Below, one piece after another: positions 35,276 to 44,625 of a stretch of DNA of 64,000 bases. Under the pieces are notes generated by a model, which had not been told where the DNA came from, did not search any database, and saw nothing but the letters and a program-made list of their open reading frames with translations. The stretch is from Dyadobacter sp. 676 (GTDB lineage Bacteria > Bacteroidota > Bacteroidia > Cytophagales > Spirosomataceae). Position 1 is the first letter of the stretch, and each line of letters begins with the position of its first letter. The DNA lies in assembly GCF_040448675.1 (NCBI RefSeq), contig NZ_CP159289.1, positions 620,001-684,000 on the forward strand. Reading direction: 5' to 3'. The translations under genes and the position numbers were made by a program.

Positions 35276-36104
35276 TTATTCGAGCCCCTTCCATTTTTCG
35301 ACCAGCATTTCAGCGATTACCCCGTATCCTTTGTCGGACGGATGCAAGCCATCGTAAGTCATATCAACGGACTCTTCCGGGTACGGATATTCGTCGGTTT
35401 CCGGATTGAAGGGCACATCCACGTATTCAGGATACCTGTAATCCTTGTAAGTGCCGGTTTGAGGGTCTTTCAGGCGTTTGAAACGCACCATATTATCCAG
35501 ATTAATGCCGCTGTCATGATATAAGTCCACCACGGGTATTTTCTCTTTCTTCCCGATTTCCACCACCGCATTGGCAAACTGCTCCAATGTCTGGCCGTTC
35601 TTCGGCTTGTAGGAACCGAACGCGTTATTCTTATAACTATTGATGTACACGAAATCCCCGCGCTGCATAGGCGTGATCAGAATGATTTTCGCTTTTTTGT
35701 TGAGCTGTTTCAGTTTGTCGGTAATGACACGGAACGCGCCGTAAACGGTACCGCTGCCTTTCGCCCCTTCATAATCGCCAACCGTTCCCAGGGGTTTTCC
35801 CTGCCACCAGTCGTTGGTGCCGAGGAAAATTGTGTACACATCGGCCTTTACAAGCCCCAGCGACTCGATTTTATCGGCGATATTCACCGACGTCCAGCCA
35901 TTGTGCCCCTGATTGATATAAGTAACCTGCGGAAATTTCTCCGCGATCAGCGTTAAGTATCCCTTTGTCACCCGGTTGCCTGTCTCGTTCTTATGGTCGT
36001 TCAGGTAAGTGATGGAATCGCCAATAGCGAGCCAAACGACCTTCCGGGGCTTGGAAGCGCCTGCGATGACGAGCAATACGAAGAAGAGGAACAGTTTTTT
36101 TCAT
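35276..36104 (-). CDS. SGNH/GDSL hydrolase (signal peptide frameshifted)
   Basis: About 275 residues if one base is removed from the T7 run at 36095-36101 directly after the ATG at 36104: the chain then starts MKKLFLFFVLLVIAGAS, a signal peptide. Without that correction the frame starts downstream and lacks the signal. The SGNH motifs are intact: AIGDSIT (nucleophile Ser), NQGHNGWTS (Gly), FLGTNDWW (Asn), and the D-x-x-H dyad in TYDGLHPSDKGY. It is an exported esterase or lipase-like enzyme, probably acting on acylated glycans. It is convergent with the DUF4468 gene, 9 bases apart. Confidence 0.8.
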
Positions 36105-36109
36105 CGGGA

Positions 36110-36577
36110 TTTCAGGATTTTAAAATTTCCTGAAAGTTAACCGAACCTAGCCGGGGCTGCAAATCGCAAAATACTTTCGTAAAACAGTTCCTGGCGCCCG
36201 CTTTCCGCTTTGTGGTTTGTTTCCAACTATATGGTCGAATTTAATTCCCGGCCATTTAATTTTTTCTACACAAATTCTACACATATTCGAAACAATGTCG
36301 TATAAATACGAAAAAACCAAAGGTTTACATTATTTCATTCAAAAAATTGATATTCAATATATTATATATTAAAAAGAGCGTAGAACTTTATTTACTGTTC
36401 AAATCCGCTGAGGATGGAACCCGGTTCGAAAGACGGCCGGCATAATCGCGGCTAACTATTGAATCGAACTTGCTTTTAATGAAGTGTCGCACTAATATTA
36501 CAGCATCTTGCAAGATGTGGGACAGCCGAAAACCACTAAAAACGAGTAGGCAAAAAAACACTAACCTCATCAAAATC
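36110..36577. other. AT-rich intergenic region
   Basis: About 470 bases with no convincing gene. The part at 36240-36400 is very AT-rich and should bend or melt easily, so it may hold the promoter of the small transcript that ends at the terminator near 36720. Confidence 0.4.
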
Positions 36578-36664
36578 ATGGTAGGAATCGGTATTTCCCT
36601 TACTCAGCTTCTTTTGTGGCTTGACTCAATTCTTCCAAATGTTGCTATTACCCTGACTTGGTAA
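36578..36664 (+). CDS. Candidate 28-residue hydrophobic peptide
   Basis: An ATG at 36578 opens a short hydrophobic frame (MVGIGISLTQLLLWLDS then ILPNVAITLTW). A strong terminator follows 22 bases later, which supports transcription of this stretch, either as a small protein or as a non-coding RNA. An in-frame ATG at 36470 would give 64 residues. No family was recognised. Confidence 0.35.
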   Translation: MVGIGISLTQLLLWLDSILPNVAITLTW

Positions 36665-36686
36665 GAATTGCATGACATTTACTATC

Positions 36687-36721
36687 GAGGCCGCTCCGTA
36701 TGGAGGCGGCCTCTTGTTTTT
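36687..36721 (+). terminator. Rho-independent terminator
   Basis: An 11-bp GC-rich stem with one bulge (36687-36697 with 36702-36713), a GTAT loop and a T-rich tail. No annotated plus-strand gene ends here except the candidate peptide. Confidence 0.8.
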
Positions 36722-36751
36722 GCCGGCGACGTCACCCTAAACCGTTAACGT

Positions 36752-37168
36752 TCAGGCAAAGAAGCTTGGACGTTGCAAATATTCGGGGTGCCAGCTCGCA
36801 TCGCGGCGGCGCAATGCGCGCGCGATATTCAAAATGCGCTCCTTATGTTTCTGCTGGCTCTCTTCCGAACCTTTTGCCGCAAGGTACTCGCCCACAATTT
36901 CCCACTCGAAAGAGTCGGTTTTCGAATCATAAATGCCCACCGGCACACGGCTTCCATCGGTAAGCATCAGACTTTGGATCAGTTGCGCCTCTTCCTGTGT
37001 CGGGCAGCCAATATGCTGATACTGACCGTTTAATGTATATAAAACCGAGTAGCGATTTTCCAGATATCTTTCTTCTTTTGTTGCGGTGCGGTCAACGAAA
37101 AACTGACCGAGAAATGCACGAAACCCTGTCGGTGCATACTTTCTTTTGCTTTTTTGTACTTGTTTCAT
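36752..37168 (-). CDS. Hypothetical basic protein
   Basis: 138 residues from the ATG at 37168; the longer frame from 37231 crosses a palindrome and is less likely. The N-terminus is strongly basic (KQVQKSKRKYAP), the middle contains YSVLYTLNGQYQHIG and LIQSLMLTDGSRVPVGIYD, and the C-terminus is a charged helix (EESQQKHKERILNIARALRRRD). No signal peptide or membrane helix is present. Not recognised; a nucleic acid-binding or regulatory role would fit the charge but is a guess. A palindrome (37188-37202) lies in its 5' leader. Confidence 0.55.
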   Translation of the reverse strand: MKQVQKSKRKYAPTGFRAFLGQFFVDRTATKEERYLENRYSVLYTLNGQYQHIGCPTQEEAQLIQSLMLTDGSRVPVGIYDSKTDSFEWEIVGEYLAAKGSEESQQKHKERILNIARALRRRDASWHPEYLQRPSFFA

Positions 37169-37187
37169 GGTGTTGAATTTTACTGAA

Positions 37188-37202
37188 TGTCCCGTCGGGA
37201 CA
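37188..37202. promoter_or_regulatory. 15-base palindrome upstream of the basic protein gene
   Basis: TGTCCCG-T-CGGGACA, perfectly symmetric, 19 bases before the ATG at 37168. Its position suits an operator or leader hairpin. A related GTCCCGTC sequence occurs in the terminator at 37.47 kb. Confidence 0.45.
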
Positions 37203-37458
37203 ATTTCTCCGGAGGTCGGAGCTTCCGGCATTGCGAGTAAGACAGCGGTATAATACCAATATTAATTCAATTCTCACAAAAGCCGCCGAAAGAACGCCCT
37301 TCGATCCAAAAACTTAAACATGTGTTGTCTATCAATAGTTTACAAATTTAAAAATTCTTACTTCGGCGACCCAAAAATCTTCAAATCGACATTTCTATTT
37401 ATTTAAAAAGTACTATTTATACATAAACCACACAACCACATTTGCCAGTCGACGGCAT

Positions 37459-37498
37459 AAAAAAATCGCCGACAGGACGAATAGTCCCGTCAGCGATC
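37459..37498 (-). terminator. Terminator after the FlbD-like gene
   Basis: An imperfect stem of about 13 bp around GAATA with a T7 run on the minus-strand side, 50 bases after the stop of the 63-residue gene. Confidence 0.7.
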
Positions 37499-37548
37499 CA
37501 AAATTTAGGACACAAGGTCCGTTGCATGTCACCATGCGGGGCGCCGGC

Positions 37549-37740
37549 CTATGCAACCTGCATATATGCTTCTTCGATAAGTCTCTTGATGTCCTCCTCG
37601 CATTCTTTTACGCGAAGGGAAACGCTGGTCGCAAGCCAGATCGTACAACCGTGGCTATACCCCATATAGTAAAGGATTTTCTCCACACTTACATTCAGAC
37701 TTTCGTCGAATTCGCCGGTTAGTTTTATGAATGGCATCAT
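37549..37740 (-). CDS. Small FlbD-like hypothetical protein
   Basis: 63 residues. The pattern FIKLTGEFDESLNVSVEKILYYMGY, then a beta strand pair, then ECEEDIKRLIEEA matches the general layout of FlbD-like small proteins (a beta-rich start and a final amphipathic helix), which in this phylum are uncharacterised and usually not flagellar. It is monocistronic, with a clear terminator. No partner gene is next to it. The start could be the first or second Met (MMPF). Confidence 0.6.
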   Translation of the reverse strand: MMPFIKLTGEFDESLNVSVEKILYYMGYSHGCTIWLATSVSLRVKECEEDIKRLIEEAYMQVA

Positions 37741-37884
37741 GGTTCTGGGTATTTTGGTTTACTGAAATATAATTAATCTGCTTCGATTTTCCATGTTTTT
37801 TATCAAATAATTCCTATAAAAAAGATATTCCACACTTGGTGTGATTTTTTTGGCCCGGCCTGGCACCAGCAATTATGAAAATCA

Positions 37885-39516
37885 ATGGAAACACTCACGG
37901 GCACAAATCCGACAGACATCCGTTATCTCTGGTGGCAAACCGGAATCATTTACCAGATCTACCCCCGTTCTTTCCAGGACGCCAGCGGCGACGGGATAGG
38001 CGACCTCAGAGGCATTATGCAACGACTCGATTATCTGCAATGGCTGGGGATAGATTGTATATGGTTATCACCCATTTACCCTTCGCCTATGGCCGACTTC
38101 GGGTACGACATCTCCGACTACCAGGGCATTCATCCGCTTTTCGGGACCATGGACGATTTCGATCAGTTGCTGGATCAGGTGCACGGACGGGGAATGAAGC
38201 TCATTCTCGACCTTGTACCCAACCACACGTCCGACCAGCATCCCTGGTTTCTCGAATCGCGCTCGTCCCGCGACAACCCGAAACGCGATTGGTATATCTG
38301 GCACGATGGGGGTGAAAACGGCGCATTGCCCAACAACTGGCTCAGCGTTTTCGGTGGCCACGCCTGGGAATGGGACGATGCGACGCAGCAATACTACTAC
38401 CACGCCTTCCTGAAACAACAACCCGACCTGAATTGGCGTAATCCCGAAGTACAACAGGCCATGATGGACGTCATGCATTTCTGGCTCCGGAAGGGCGTCG
38501 ACGGGTTCCGGGTGGACGTAATGTGGCATATGATCAAGGATGCGCAATTGCGCAACAACCCCACAGTTCCCGATTCCCCGTTTGACGAAAAGGACCTGAT
38601 TTACCAATACCACGACCCTGTGTACTCCACCGACCAGCCGGAAGTGCACGAAATCGTGCGGATGATGCGTCAGGTAACCAATCAGTACGAAGACCGTGTT
38701 TTGATCGGCGAGATTTACCTGCCGATCCACAAGCTGGTGACGTACTATGGCGCCGACCGGTCAGGTGCGCATTTGCCGTTCAATTTCCAGCTGCTCACGC
38801 TTCCCTGGGACGCGGAGCAAATCGCCCGGGCCATCGACGAGTACGAAGGTGCCCTCCCGGACGACGGCTGGCCGAACTGGGTGCTCGGCAATCACGACCA
38901 GCCGCGCGTCGCCAGCCGTGTAGGACGGTCGCAGGCACGGGTAGCGGCAATGCTCTTGCTGACGCTCCGGGGAACGCCTACTATATATTACGGCGATGAA
39001 ATCGGTATGCGCGATGTGCCCATTCCGCAGGATGAGATCGTGGACCCGCAGGGGCTCAACATGCCCGACCGCAATGTGAGCCGCGACCCTGCCCGAACCC
39101 CCATGCAATGGAGTGCGGATGAAAACGCCGGTTTTTCCGCCAGCAAGCCATGGCTGCGCCTGCCGTACAGTTTCCGCAAGGTGAATGTGGAGGTGCAAAA
39201 AGAAGACCCGGATTCGATGCTGGCGTTTTATCGGAGCCTGATCACTTTGCGAAAAAGGCATCCGGCATTTCAAACTGGTAAATACACGCCGGTATTTTCG
39301 GATAAGCAGTTGATCGCCTATATCCGCGAAAACGACACCGACCGCTTCCTGGTGGTACTAAATCTCAGCCACCGGCCGGGTTATCTCAGGTCAAAAAATG
39401 AAACTTTCGAGGGGGAGATCATCATCAGCACCGAAACCGAGCGGATCGGTTTGCGGGTCGACAACAACCTGCTGCTGAGCGGGGATGAAGGGTTAATCGT
39501 GAGATTGGAACGTTGA
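37885..39516 (+). CDS. Alpha-glucosidase, GH13 (oligo-1,6-glucosidase-like)
   Basis: A 543-residue cytoplasmic GH13 enzyme with no signal peptide. The (beta/alpha)8 barrel starts with WWQTGIIYQIYPRSFQDASG. Conserved regions are DLVPNHTSDQHPWF, GFRVDVMWH (nucleophile Asp211), LIGEIYLP (acid Glu276) and VLGNHDQPR (Asp338). Region II with VDVMWH and the long B domain containing NWLSVFGGHAWEWD are typical of alpha-glucosidases that cleave alpha-1,4 or alpha-1,6 links of short glucosides, rather than trehalose synthases. A C-terminal beta domain ends the chain. It stands alone between oppositely oriented genes, with no transporter nearby. Confidence 0.93.
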   Translation: METLTGTNPTDIRYLWWQTGIIYQIYPRSFQDASGDGIGDLRGIMQRLDYLQWLGIDCIWLSPIYPSPMADFGYDISDYQGIHPLFGTMDDFDQLLDQVHGRGMKLILDLVPNHTSDQHPWFLESRSSRDNPKRDWYIWHDGGENGALPNNWLSVFGGHAWEWDDATQQYYYHAFLKQQPDLNWRNPEVQQAMMDVMHFWLRKGVDGFRVDVMWHMIKDAQLRNNPTVPDSPFDEKDLIYQYHDPVYSTDQPEVHEIVRMMRQVTNQYEDRVLIGEIYLPIHKLVTYYGADRSGAHLPFNFQLLTLPWDAEQIARAIDEYEGALPDDGWPNWVLGNHDQPRVASRVGRSQARVAAMLLLTLRGTPTIYYGDEIGMRDVPIPQDEIVDPQGLNMPDRNVSRDPARTPMQWSADENAGFSASKPWLRLPYSFRKVNVEVQKEDPDSMLAFYRSLITLRKRHPAFQTGKYTPVFSDKQLIAYIRENDTDRFLVVLNLSHRPGYLRSKNETFEGEIIISTETERIGLRVDNNLLLSGDEGLIVRLER

Positions 39517-39527
39517 GTCGGGCGTCG

Positions 39528-39875
39528 TCAGGCCTTTCGGAGCATTTGTTTAAGGACCAACGCATGGTTGCGGTCTTCGGTTTTGGCAGCGAAAAGCAGG
39601 GTAACCACCTTCTTTTCCGCGGCCAGCGAGCGCAATTCCTCCAACGCTTCCGAGCCTTTCAATTCGGCCTTGTAACGCTTCGTAAACTCGTCCCATTCCT
39701 CCATATTGGCGTGGAACCAGGTGCGCAGCTCGTTGGAAGGCGCCACTTCTTTCATCCAGCGGTCGATAGCCGCCGCCTCCTTGGTAAGCCCGCGCGGCCA
39801 CAGGCGGTCCACCAGTATTCGGTGGCCGTCGGTGGCCGCTGCGGGTTCGTAAATGCGTTTGATTTCGATTTGCAT
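39528..39875 (-). CDS. DUF488 family protein
   Basis: 115 residues of the DUF488 family (COG3189, YeaO-like): IKRIYEPAAATDGHRILVDRLWPRGL is the signature start, and WFHANMEEWDEFTKRYKAEL and VVTLLFAAKTEDRNHALVLK follow. The family is found widely; some members are linked to metal resistance, but the biochemical role is unknown. Cytoplasmic. It is convergent with the GH13 gene, 11 bases apart. Confidence 0.88.
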   Translation of the reverse strand: MQIEIKRIYEPAAATDGHRILVDRLWPRGLTKEAAAIDRWMKEVAPSNELRTWFHANMEEWDEFTKRYKAELKGSEALEELRSLAAEKKVVTLLFAAKTEDRNHALVLKQMLRKA

Positions 39876-39886
39876 TGCTTTGTCAT

Positions 39887-41296
39887 TTAAGGGTGTCTAT
39901 TTCCCTTAAATTTAGCAAAGTCGGCCGGTTTACGCCCGCCGTCGCGTGAATTTCTTATTCTGAATTCCCCTTCGATGGGCGCACTGCGCAGGCCCACGGG
40001 ACAAGCCGCCGTGCGATTGTAGTAAGTGCCGGCGAAATGCCCCTGCACATATTCAATTCCATTGACCAGGCTGATCTGCGTAATGGTAACACCGTCCGGC
40101 GATACCCTGATTCCCCTGGGGCAATCGGCATGTGCAGAAATCCAGCCGCCCTCGTTACCGGCGTAAGTCCGGGTGAATTCGCCCCAGGCGCCGGTATTGA
40201 CGCTTTCGGTGTAACGGTAAATGCGATTGGGCGCTAAGGTATCCGTCTCGCCGATCAGAAGGTGCATCGATTGGTCCGGATTTTCGTTATACCCGCTGAT
40301 AATCAAACTGCCGCCCTGATGCGTAAAATACAAGTGTTCCATGTCAAAAGGAGCTCCCGCAAATGTGCCGCGGTAATAATCCTTGCCGACCAGGATCTGT
40401 TTAATTACCTGAAATTTACCTTGCTTACCTTTGAACTTTACATTCGCCACGACCGTCACCGGGTTGCTGGCCGGATTTTTGCCCGGCGCACGATAAACGG
40501 CGCTATAAAATTCGGCCAGCAAGGTTTCATCCTTTTTACCACTTGCCTTGACGCTCCCATTAACCGCTCCGCCAGCGACCTCCCACTGAACGTCCTCGAC
40601 TTCCAGATCCTCACCGGCCTCCTTCGATTCAAATACAATGAGCTCATTGTAGATTCCCAGACTTAGATCCGTCGAAGCGCCCAACTCCACATAGTCGGCC
40701 CCCTTCAACTCGGTATCCTTCATCACCGCCAGCTGATAGGCGCTCCAATCGCTAAAATGTGGCATTGCTGCGGTGATCGTATGCGAGGCGGTGTCCACGG
40801 CGACTTTCGCCGTCCGGTACCAGCGGCGGTCGGCGCCTTGCGTGGCTACCCTGAAAGCGTCGGGATTGTTCGCGGAAACAGTGCGGGGATCGTAACGGAA
40901 CGTCAGCGAAGCAGGCCGGGCAAAGGTTGTTCCGTCGGGAGAAAAGCGATAAGCCTGTCCAAGACCGTTAGGGGCTTCGTTGGTAATGGATTGAATGCTG
41001 ATTTCGGTGTCTTTGGACAACGCACCGGCCGGTATCGTGAGCGTTACCAGGTTGTCGGCGGATGAAATTGTACCTCCCGCGGCGCCGATTGTACTGGCAA
41101 CCGCAGTCCCATTCGGTATCCCGACTCCCGTTATGCCTCCGTTGCCATCCGGATTTACCGCATCGCCGTGCTCGTTACAGCCCCCTACGCCCGCCAACAA
41201 CAAACATCCAGTAAGCATTACGCGGGAAAACTGCTTTTTCGTGTCGCTTTCAGTAACTTTCATCATGCGTGGTTCAATTTTTCTTCTGATTTTCAT
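39887..41296 (-). CDS. Lipoprotein with ZU5-like domain
   Basis: Up to 469 residues; Met residues at 1, 11 and 12 are possible starts, and the lipobox (LLLAGVGGC) sits about 25 residues after the later ones. Following a Gly/Asn-rich linker, the segment STIGAAGGTISSADNLVTLTIPAGAL begins a ZU5-like beta domain, which continues through YRFSPDGTTFARPASLTFRYD and ends at AMPHFSDWSAYQ. The C-terminal half (after about 200) is beta-rich and of unknown family. It is probably anchored in the outer membrane and may act in adhesion or surface binding. The DUF488 gene, 11 bases downstream, may share its transcript. Confidence 0.75.
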   Translation of the reverse strand: MKIRRKIEPRMMKVTESDTKKQFSRVMLTGCLLLAGVGGCNEHGDAVNPDGNGGITGVGIPNGTAVASTIGAAGGTISSADNLVTLTIPAGALSKDTEISIQSITNEAPNGLGQAYRFSPDGTTFARPASLTFRYDPRTVSANNPDAFRVATQGADRRWYRTAKVAVDTASHTITAAMPHFSDWSAYQLAVMKDTELKGADYVELGASTDLSLGIYNELIVFESKEAGEDLEVEDVQWEVAGGAVNGSVKASGKKDETLLAEFYSAVYRAPGKNPASNPVTVVANVKFKGKQGKFQVIKQILVGKDYYRGTFAGAPFDMEHLYFTHQGGSLIISGYNENPDQSMHLLIGETDTLAPNRIYRYTESVNTGAWGEFTRTYAGNEGGWISAHADCPRGIRVSPDGVTITQISLVNGIEYVQGHFAGTYYNRTAACPVGLRSAPIEGEFRIRNSRDGGRKPADFAKFKGNRHP

Positions 41297-41401
41297 GGCT
41301 AATTTTGAGTGATTTGATCGGGTACAAAATAAGCCGGTCGGATTCGCATAAAAACTAATATTTCACGCCAAGGATATAGCATTTTACGCCACCTCGACCG
41401 C

Positions 41402-42436
41402 ATGGAAGGAAGTCTGCGAATTTTAAAGAATGTGATCTACACAGCCTGTGAAAAAGGCGCCAGTCTGGTTAAATTATGCGAGGCGCTGGGTATTCGTCCT
41501 CACGATATCAGCGACTCGGAGCGGCGTATCGAAGGTGTAGCGCCGTTGATCGACTTCTGGACGGAGGCCGTTACACAAACCGGCGACACCGCGCTGGGCC
41601 TGCACGCGGGCACGGGCAGTAATCCGTCGACATTCGGGTTGCTGGGATATCTGATGCAAAGCTGCCCGACACTCAAAGATGCCTGCGCGGCGGTGATCCA
41701 GTATCAGCAGACCGTTTCCGGGTGGGTTTCTTATGCATTTAATATAGGAAAGACATGCGAACTGATCTTTTTTCCCAATCCCGAATGGTGGCAGGTATCG
41801 CCCGTTACGGCCCGGCAACCGGTGGAACTGGCCATGAGCGGCGGACTCAGTTACATCCGTATCTTTACGGGGCGGCGCATTCAACCTCTCAGGGCGGAAT
41901 TGAGCTACTCGGAGCCGGGTTTGAAAGCCGAGTACGAACGCGTATGGGGCTGCCCGGTCCACTTCGGCAAATCGCAGAACAAGCTGGTATTCGACGCCGG
42001 GTTCGCCGACACACCGCTGATCAGCCATAACGAGTCGCTCCATTTGTCGTTCTCGAAAATCCTGGAAGAAAAAATAGCCGAACTCGAAAAAGCCGGCAAA
42101 TTCAGCGATCAGCTGCGCAAAACGATCATTACCGATTTCCATGGCAAAGTACCTGCATTGGAAGTCATTGCGGCACAGATGAATATGAGCGAGCGATCGT
42201 TACAGCGTAAATTACAGCAGGAGGGCGAAAGTTACCGGTCGATCAGCGCCCGCATACGACAGGAACTGGCGATCAACCTGCTGAAAAATTCGGACGCGAA
42301 AGTCCTGGCTATCTCGGAGCTCCTCGGCTACACCGAACCAAGCGCCTTTCACCGTGCATTCAAGAACTGGACCCGGACGAGCCCTGCCAAACAGAAAGTC
42401 AAGTTTGGGAAAAGGGCTGTCAATTCAGGTTCCTGA
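41402..42436 (+). CDS. AraC family regulator with arabinose-binding-like N-terminal domain
   Basis: 344 residues. The N-terminal two thirds match the arabinose-binding-like domain of the OruR/ArgR-type AraC subfamily (GLHAGTGSNPSTFGLLGYLMQSCPTLKDA, FGKSQNKLVFDAGFADTPL). The C-terminal AraC domain has two helix-turn-helix units (LEVIAAQMNMSERSLQRKL, AISELLGYTEPSAFHRAFKNWTRTSP). It presumably senses a small molecule and controls a nearby or distant gene. Its 3' end overlaps the convergent AraC gene by 17 bases. Confidence 0.9.
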   Translation: MEGSLRILKNVIYTACEKGASLVKLCEALGIRPHDISDSERRIEGVAPLIDFWTEAVTQTGDTALGLHAGTGSNPSTFGLLGYLMQSCPTLKDACAAVIQYQQTVSGWVSYAFNIGKTCELIFFPNPEWWQVSPVTARQPVELAMSGGLSYIRIFTGRRIQPLRAELSYSEPGLKAEYERVWGCPVHFGKSQNKLVFDAGFADTPLISHNESLHLSFSKILEEKIAELEKAGKFSDQLRKTIITDFHGKVPALEVIAAQMNMSERSLQRKLQQEGESYRSISARIRQELAINLLKNSDAKVLAISELLGYTEPSAFHRAFKNWTRTSPAKQKVKFGKRAVNSGS

Positions 42437-43322
42437 ACGCACTGGGGGATTTGCCGGTTTTGGTTTTGAATATTTTGGTAAAATGCGAAGGATGCTCGAA
42501 ACCCAGCTCATACGCAATTTCGCTGATGGAACGTTCCGTTCCCCACAGCAGCGACTTGGCCTTATCGATCATCCTCAAATGAATATGCTCTTGTGTGGTT
42601 TTGCCCGTAAAACGGTTGAGAAGATCGGACAGGTAATTGGGCGACAGGCTGAGCTCCGAGGCGAAGTATTTCACCGTGGGTAATCCCTTGTCGATCAGCG
42701 TATCTTCAAAGTACCCGTTCAACAGGCGCTCGAAGTGCTGTACGACGTCATTGCTGACCATCGCCCGGGTGTAGAACTGGCGGTCGTAAAAGCGGTCGCA
42801 ATAATTGAGCAACAGCTCGATATTGCCCGTGATCAGCCGCAGGGTGTGCTTGTCGATATTCTGAGAGTATTCCCGCTCGATCTTCGCTACACAATCCCGG
42901 ATCACTTCCTTCTCGTCATCGGAAATGTGCAGGGCTTCATTAACATCGTAATTGAAGAATGAATATCGATGCATCTTTTTTCCGAGTTCGGTCGCATTCA
43001 GGAGATCGGGGTGGATAAATAACGCCCACCCCTCTTCCACTCCGCCCTCGTCTATATTGCCGGTAATGACCTGCCAGGGTGCGGTGAACATTAGCGAGCC
43101 CTCGCTGAAATCGTAATGCCCCTTGCCGTATTTCAACACCCCGTGAATACGCTTGCAGGAAATCGTATAGAAGCCAAACCGGAAAGCTGTAAGCGCCCGC
43201 GGGCATTGCGCGTAAAATCGGGTGTTGTCGATCAGACTGATGAGCGGATGCTTCGGCCTGGGTGCGCCTACATAGTCGTGCAGGCCGCTGATAGTCTCGA
43301 TGTCGAGATACTGGCTGGTCAT
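42420..43322 (-). CDS. AraC family regulator
   Basis: About 300 residues from ATG 43322; the frame is open for another 60 codons, but that part is out of character (basic, overlapping the SDR end) and the ATG gives the usual start MTSQYLDIETISGL. The N-terminal sensing domain is beta-rich (HPLISLIDNTRF, RIHGVLKYGKGHYDFSEGSLMF), and the C-terminal AraC domain contains VKYFASELSLSPNYLSDLLNRFTG and ISEIAYELGFEHPSHFTKIFKTKTGKSPS. It directly follows the short-chain dehydrogenase gene on the same strand, a common arrangement in this phylum, so it may regulate that enzyme or be regulated with it. Confidence 0.9.
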   Translation of the reverse strand: MTSQYLDIETISGLHDYVGAPRPKHPLISLIDNTRFYAQCPRALTAFRFGFYTISCKRIHGVLKYGKGHYDFSEGSLMFTAPWQVITGNIDEGGVEEGWALFIHPDLLNATELGKKMHRYSFFNYDVNEALHISDDEKEVIRDCVAKIEREYSQNIDKHTLRLITGNIELLLNYCDRFYDRQFYTRAMVSNDVVQHFERLLNGYFEDTLIDKGLPTVKYFASELSLSPNYLSDLLNRFTGKTTQEHIHLRMIDKAKSLLWGTERSISEIAYELGFEHPSHFTKIFKTKTGKSPSAFRNLN

Positions 43323-43351
43323 AACCGGGATCGATGGGTGTTGAACAACTG

Positions 43352-44158
43352 TTAAATATGACTGGCGATCAGGTTCCTGATGGCCTGATCGTCCATTTCC
43401 TTTCTTGCCTGTAACAACTGAACTGCGTCGGCGCCTACGGGGTAGCGCAACAGGTGCGAGCCGTCCGATGCCGCCTCGAAAATGGCTTCGGCCACTTCCC
43501 ACACACGGTCCGACATCGGCCAGTTATCGACTTTTCCCGAAAAGGCGTCGTAGGCAGGCCGGTAATCCAACAAATCACCGGCTCCAAAAGTTGCCAGGGA
43601 GCGGCCGGAGAAATCGGTCTTATAACCACCGGGCTCCACGATCTTCACCCGAATGCCCAGCGGTTCGAGCTCGAACTGCAGCGATTCCGAGAGCCCTTCC
43701 ACGGCATATTTGGTGGCATGGTAGAGCGTAGAAAACGGAAAGGCGATCCGGCCGCCCATGGACGACACGTTGACAATCACCCCGCTTCCCGCCGCGCGCA
43801 TATGCGGCAATACGGCTTTAATCGTCTCGATCACTCCGAAAACATTGACGTCGAACTGCCGGCGCACCACCTCCGCGGGTGCCGCTTCCAGCACGCCCAG
43901 TGAGCCATAACCCGCGTTGTTGACCAGCACATCGATACCGCCAAACCGGGTAATGCCCTGTTCTACGGCATTCCGGATAGTTGTGCTATCTGTCACATCC
44001 AGTCGCACCAGCAGGACGTTTTCGAGCCCGCCCAGCTCGGTTTCCTTTTCCGGCGACCGCATCGAAGCAATCACATTCCACCCATTCCGTTGAAATAGCC
44101 GCACAGCATCCTTCCCAAATCCCGAAGAAGCGCCTGTTATCAATACTGTCTTTGTCAT
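43352..44158 (-). CDS. Short-chain dehydrogenase/reductase (SDR)
   Basis: About 268 residues from ATG 44158; an in-frame start 17 codons upstream is less likely. Classical SDR features: TGASSGFG cofactor loop, NNAGYG, catalytic Ser in VNVSSMGG, and YHATK (Tyr and Lys), followed by EPGGYKTDF. The substrate and role are unknown; related Bacteroidota enzymes reduce carbonyls or hydroxysteroid-like compounds. The AraC regulator begins 30 bases downstream on the same strand. Confidence 0.9.
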   Translation of the reverse strand: MTKTVLITGASSGFGKDAVRLFQRNGWNVIASMRSPEKETELGGLENVLLVRLDVTDSTTIRNAVEQGITRFGGIDVLVNNAGYGSLGVLEAAPAEVVRRQFDVNVFGVIETIKAVLPHMRAAGSGVIVNVSSMGGRIAFPFSTLYHATKYAVEGLSESLQFELEPLGIRVKIVEPGGYKTDFSGRSLATFGAGDLLDYRPAYDAFSGKVDNWPMSDRVWEVAEAIFEAASDGSHLLRYPVGADAVQLLQARKEMDDQAIRNLIASHI

Positions 44159-44159
44159 C

Positions 44160-44610
44160 GTTTTTGTCTGTTTTGATTGAATGATGCAAAGTTGGCCGGC
44201 AAGCAGCAACCGGGCTTATACCTATCTACGGAAGGCTTATATTTTTCAACGATGGCATTGAGCTAGGGCGGGTTAACCATCGACTTGTGACTGACACACA
44301 TCTTGCCAGGCAGCGATTCAATGCTGACAAAGCGAATCTAATAAGCTTTTGCATGAAACCCCAGGTGGCGCAGGCAAAAGCATCATTAACTTTACGCGCG
44401 GTTCTACGGCAATTACGCATTGAGTTCGCCCGGTCTGCGGCGTCGATGCAGGAAGGGTATCGCGAAGATTTTATCCGGGTAAACTCCGGACTGTCATTCT
44501 CCGAAGGCCGCTTACCAAGGCACGGCCGCCCATTGCAGAAATTATTTTCTGAAAATTCTGTAACCTTTCCGAAGGCTGTTTCTCTAAAGGTAAATCAAAA
44601 CTTTAATACG
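44160..44610. other. Intergenic region without a recognised gene
   Basis: About 450 bases between the divergent SDR gene and the DUF4142 gene. Short open frames are present on both strands but none has a recognisable domain. The promoter of the DUF4142 operon should lie in the last 60 bases, where a TGTAACCTTT sequence (about 44570) is a possible ECF-type element. Confidence 0.4.
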
Positions 44611-44625
44611 GTGAAAAATTCAAAG

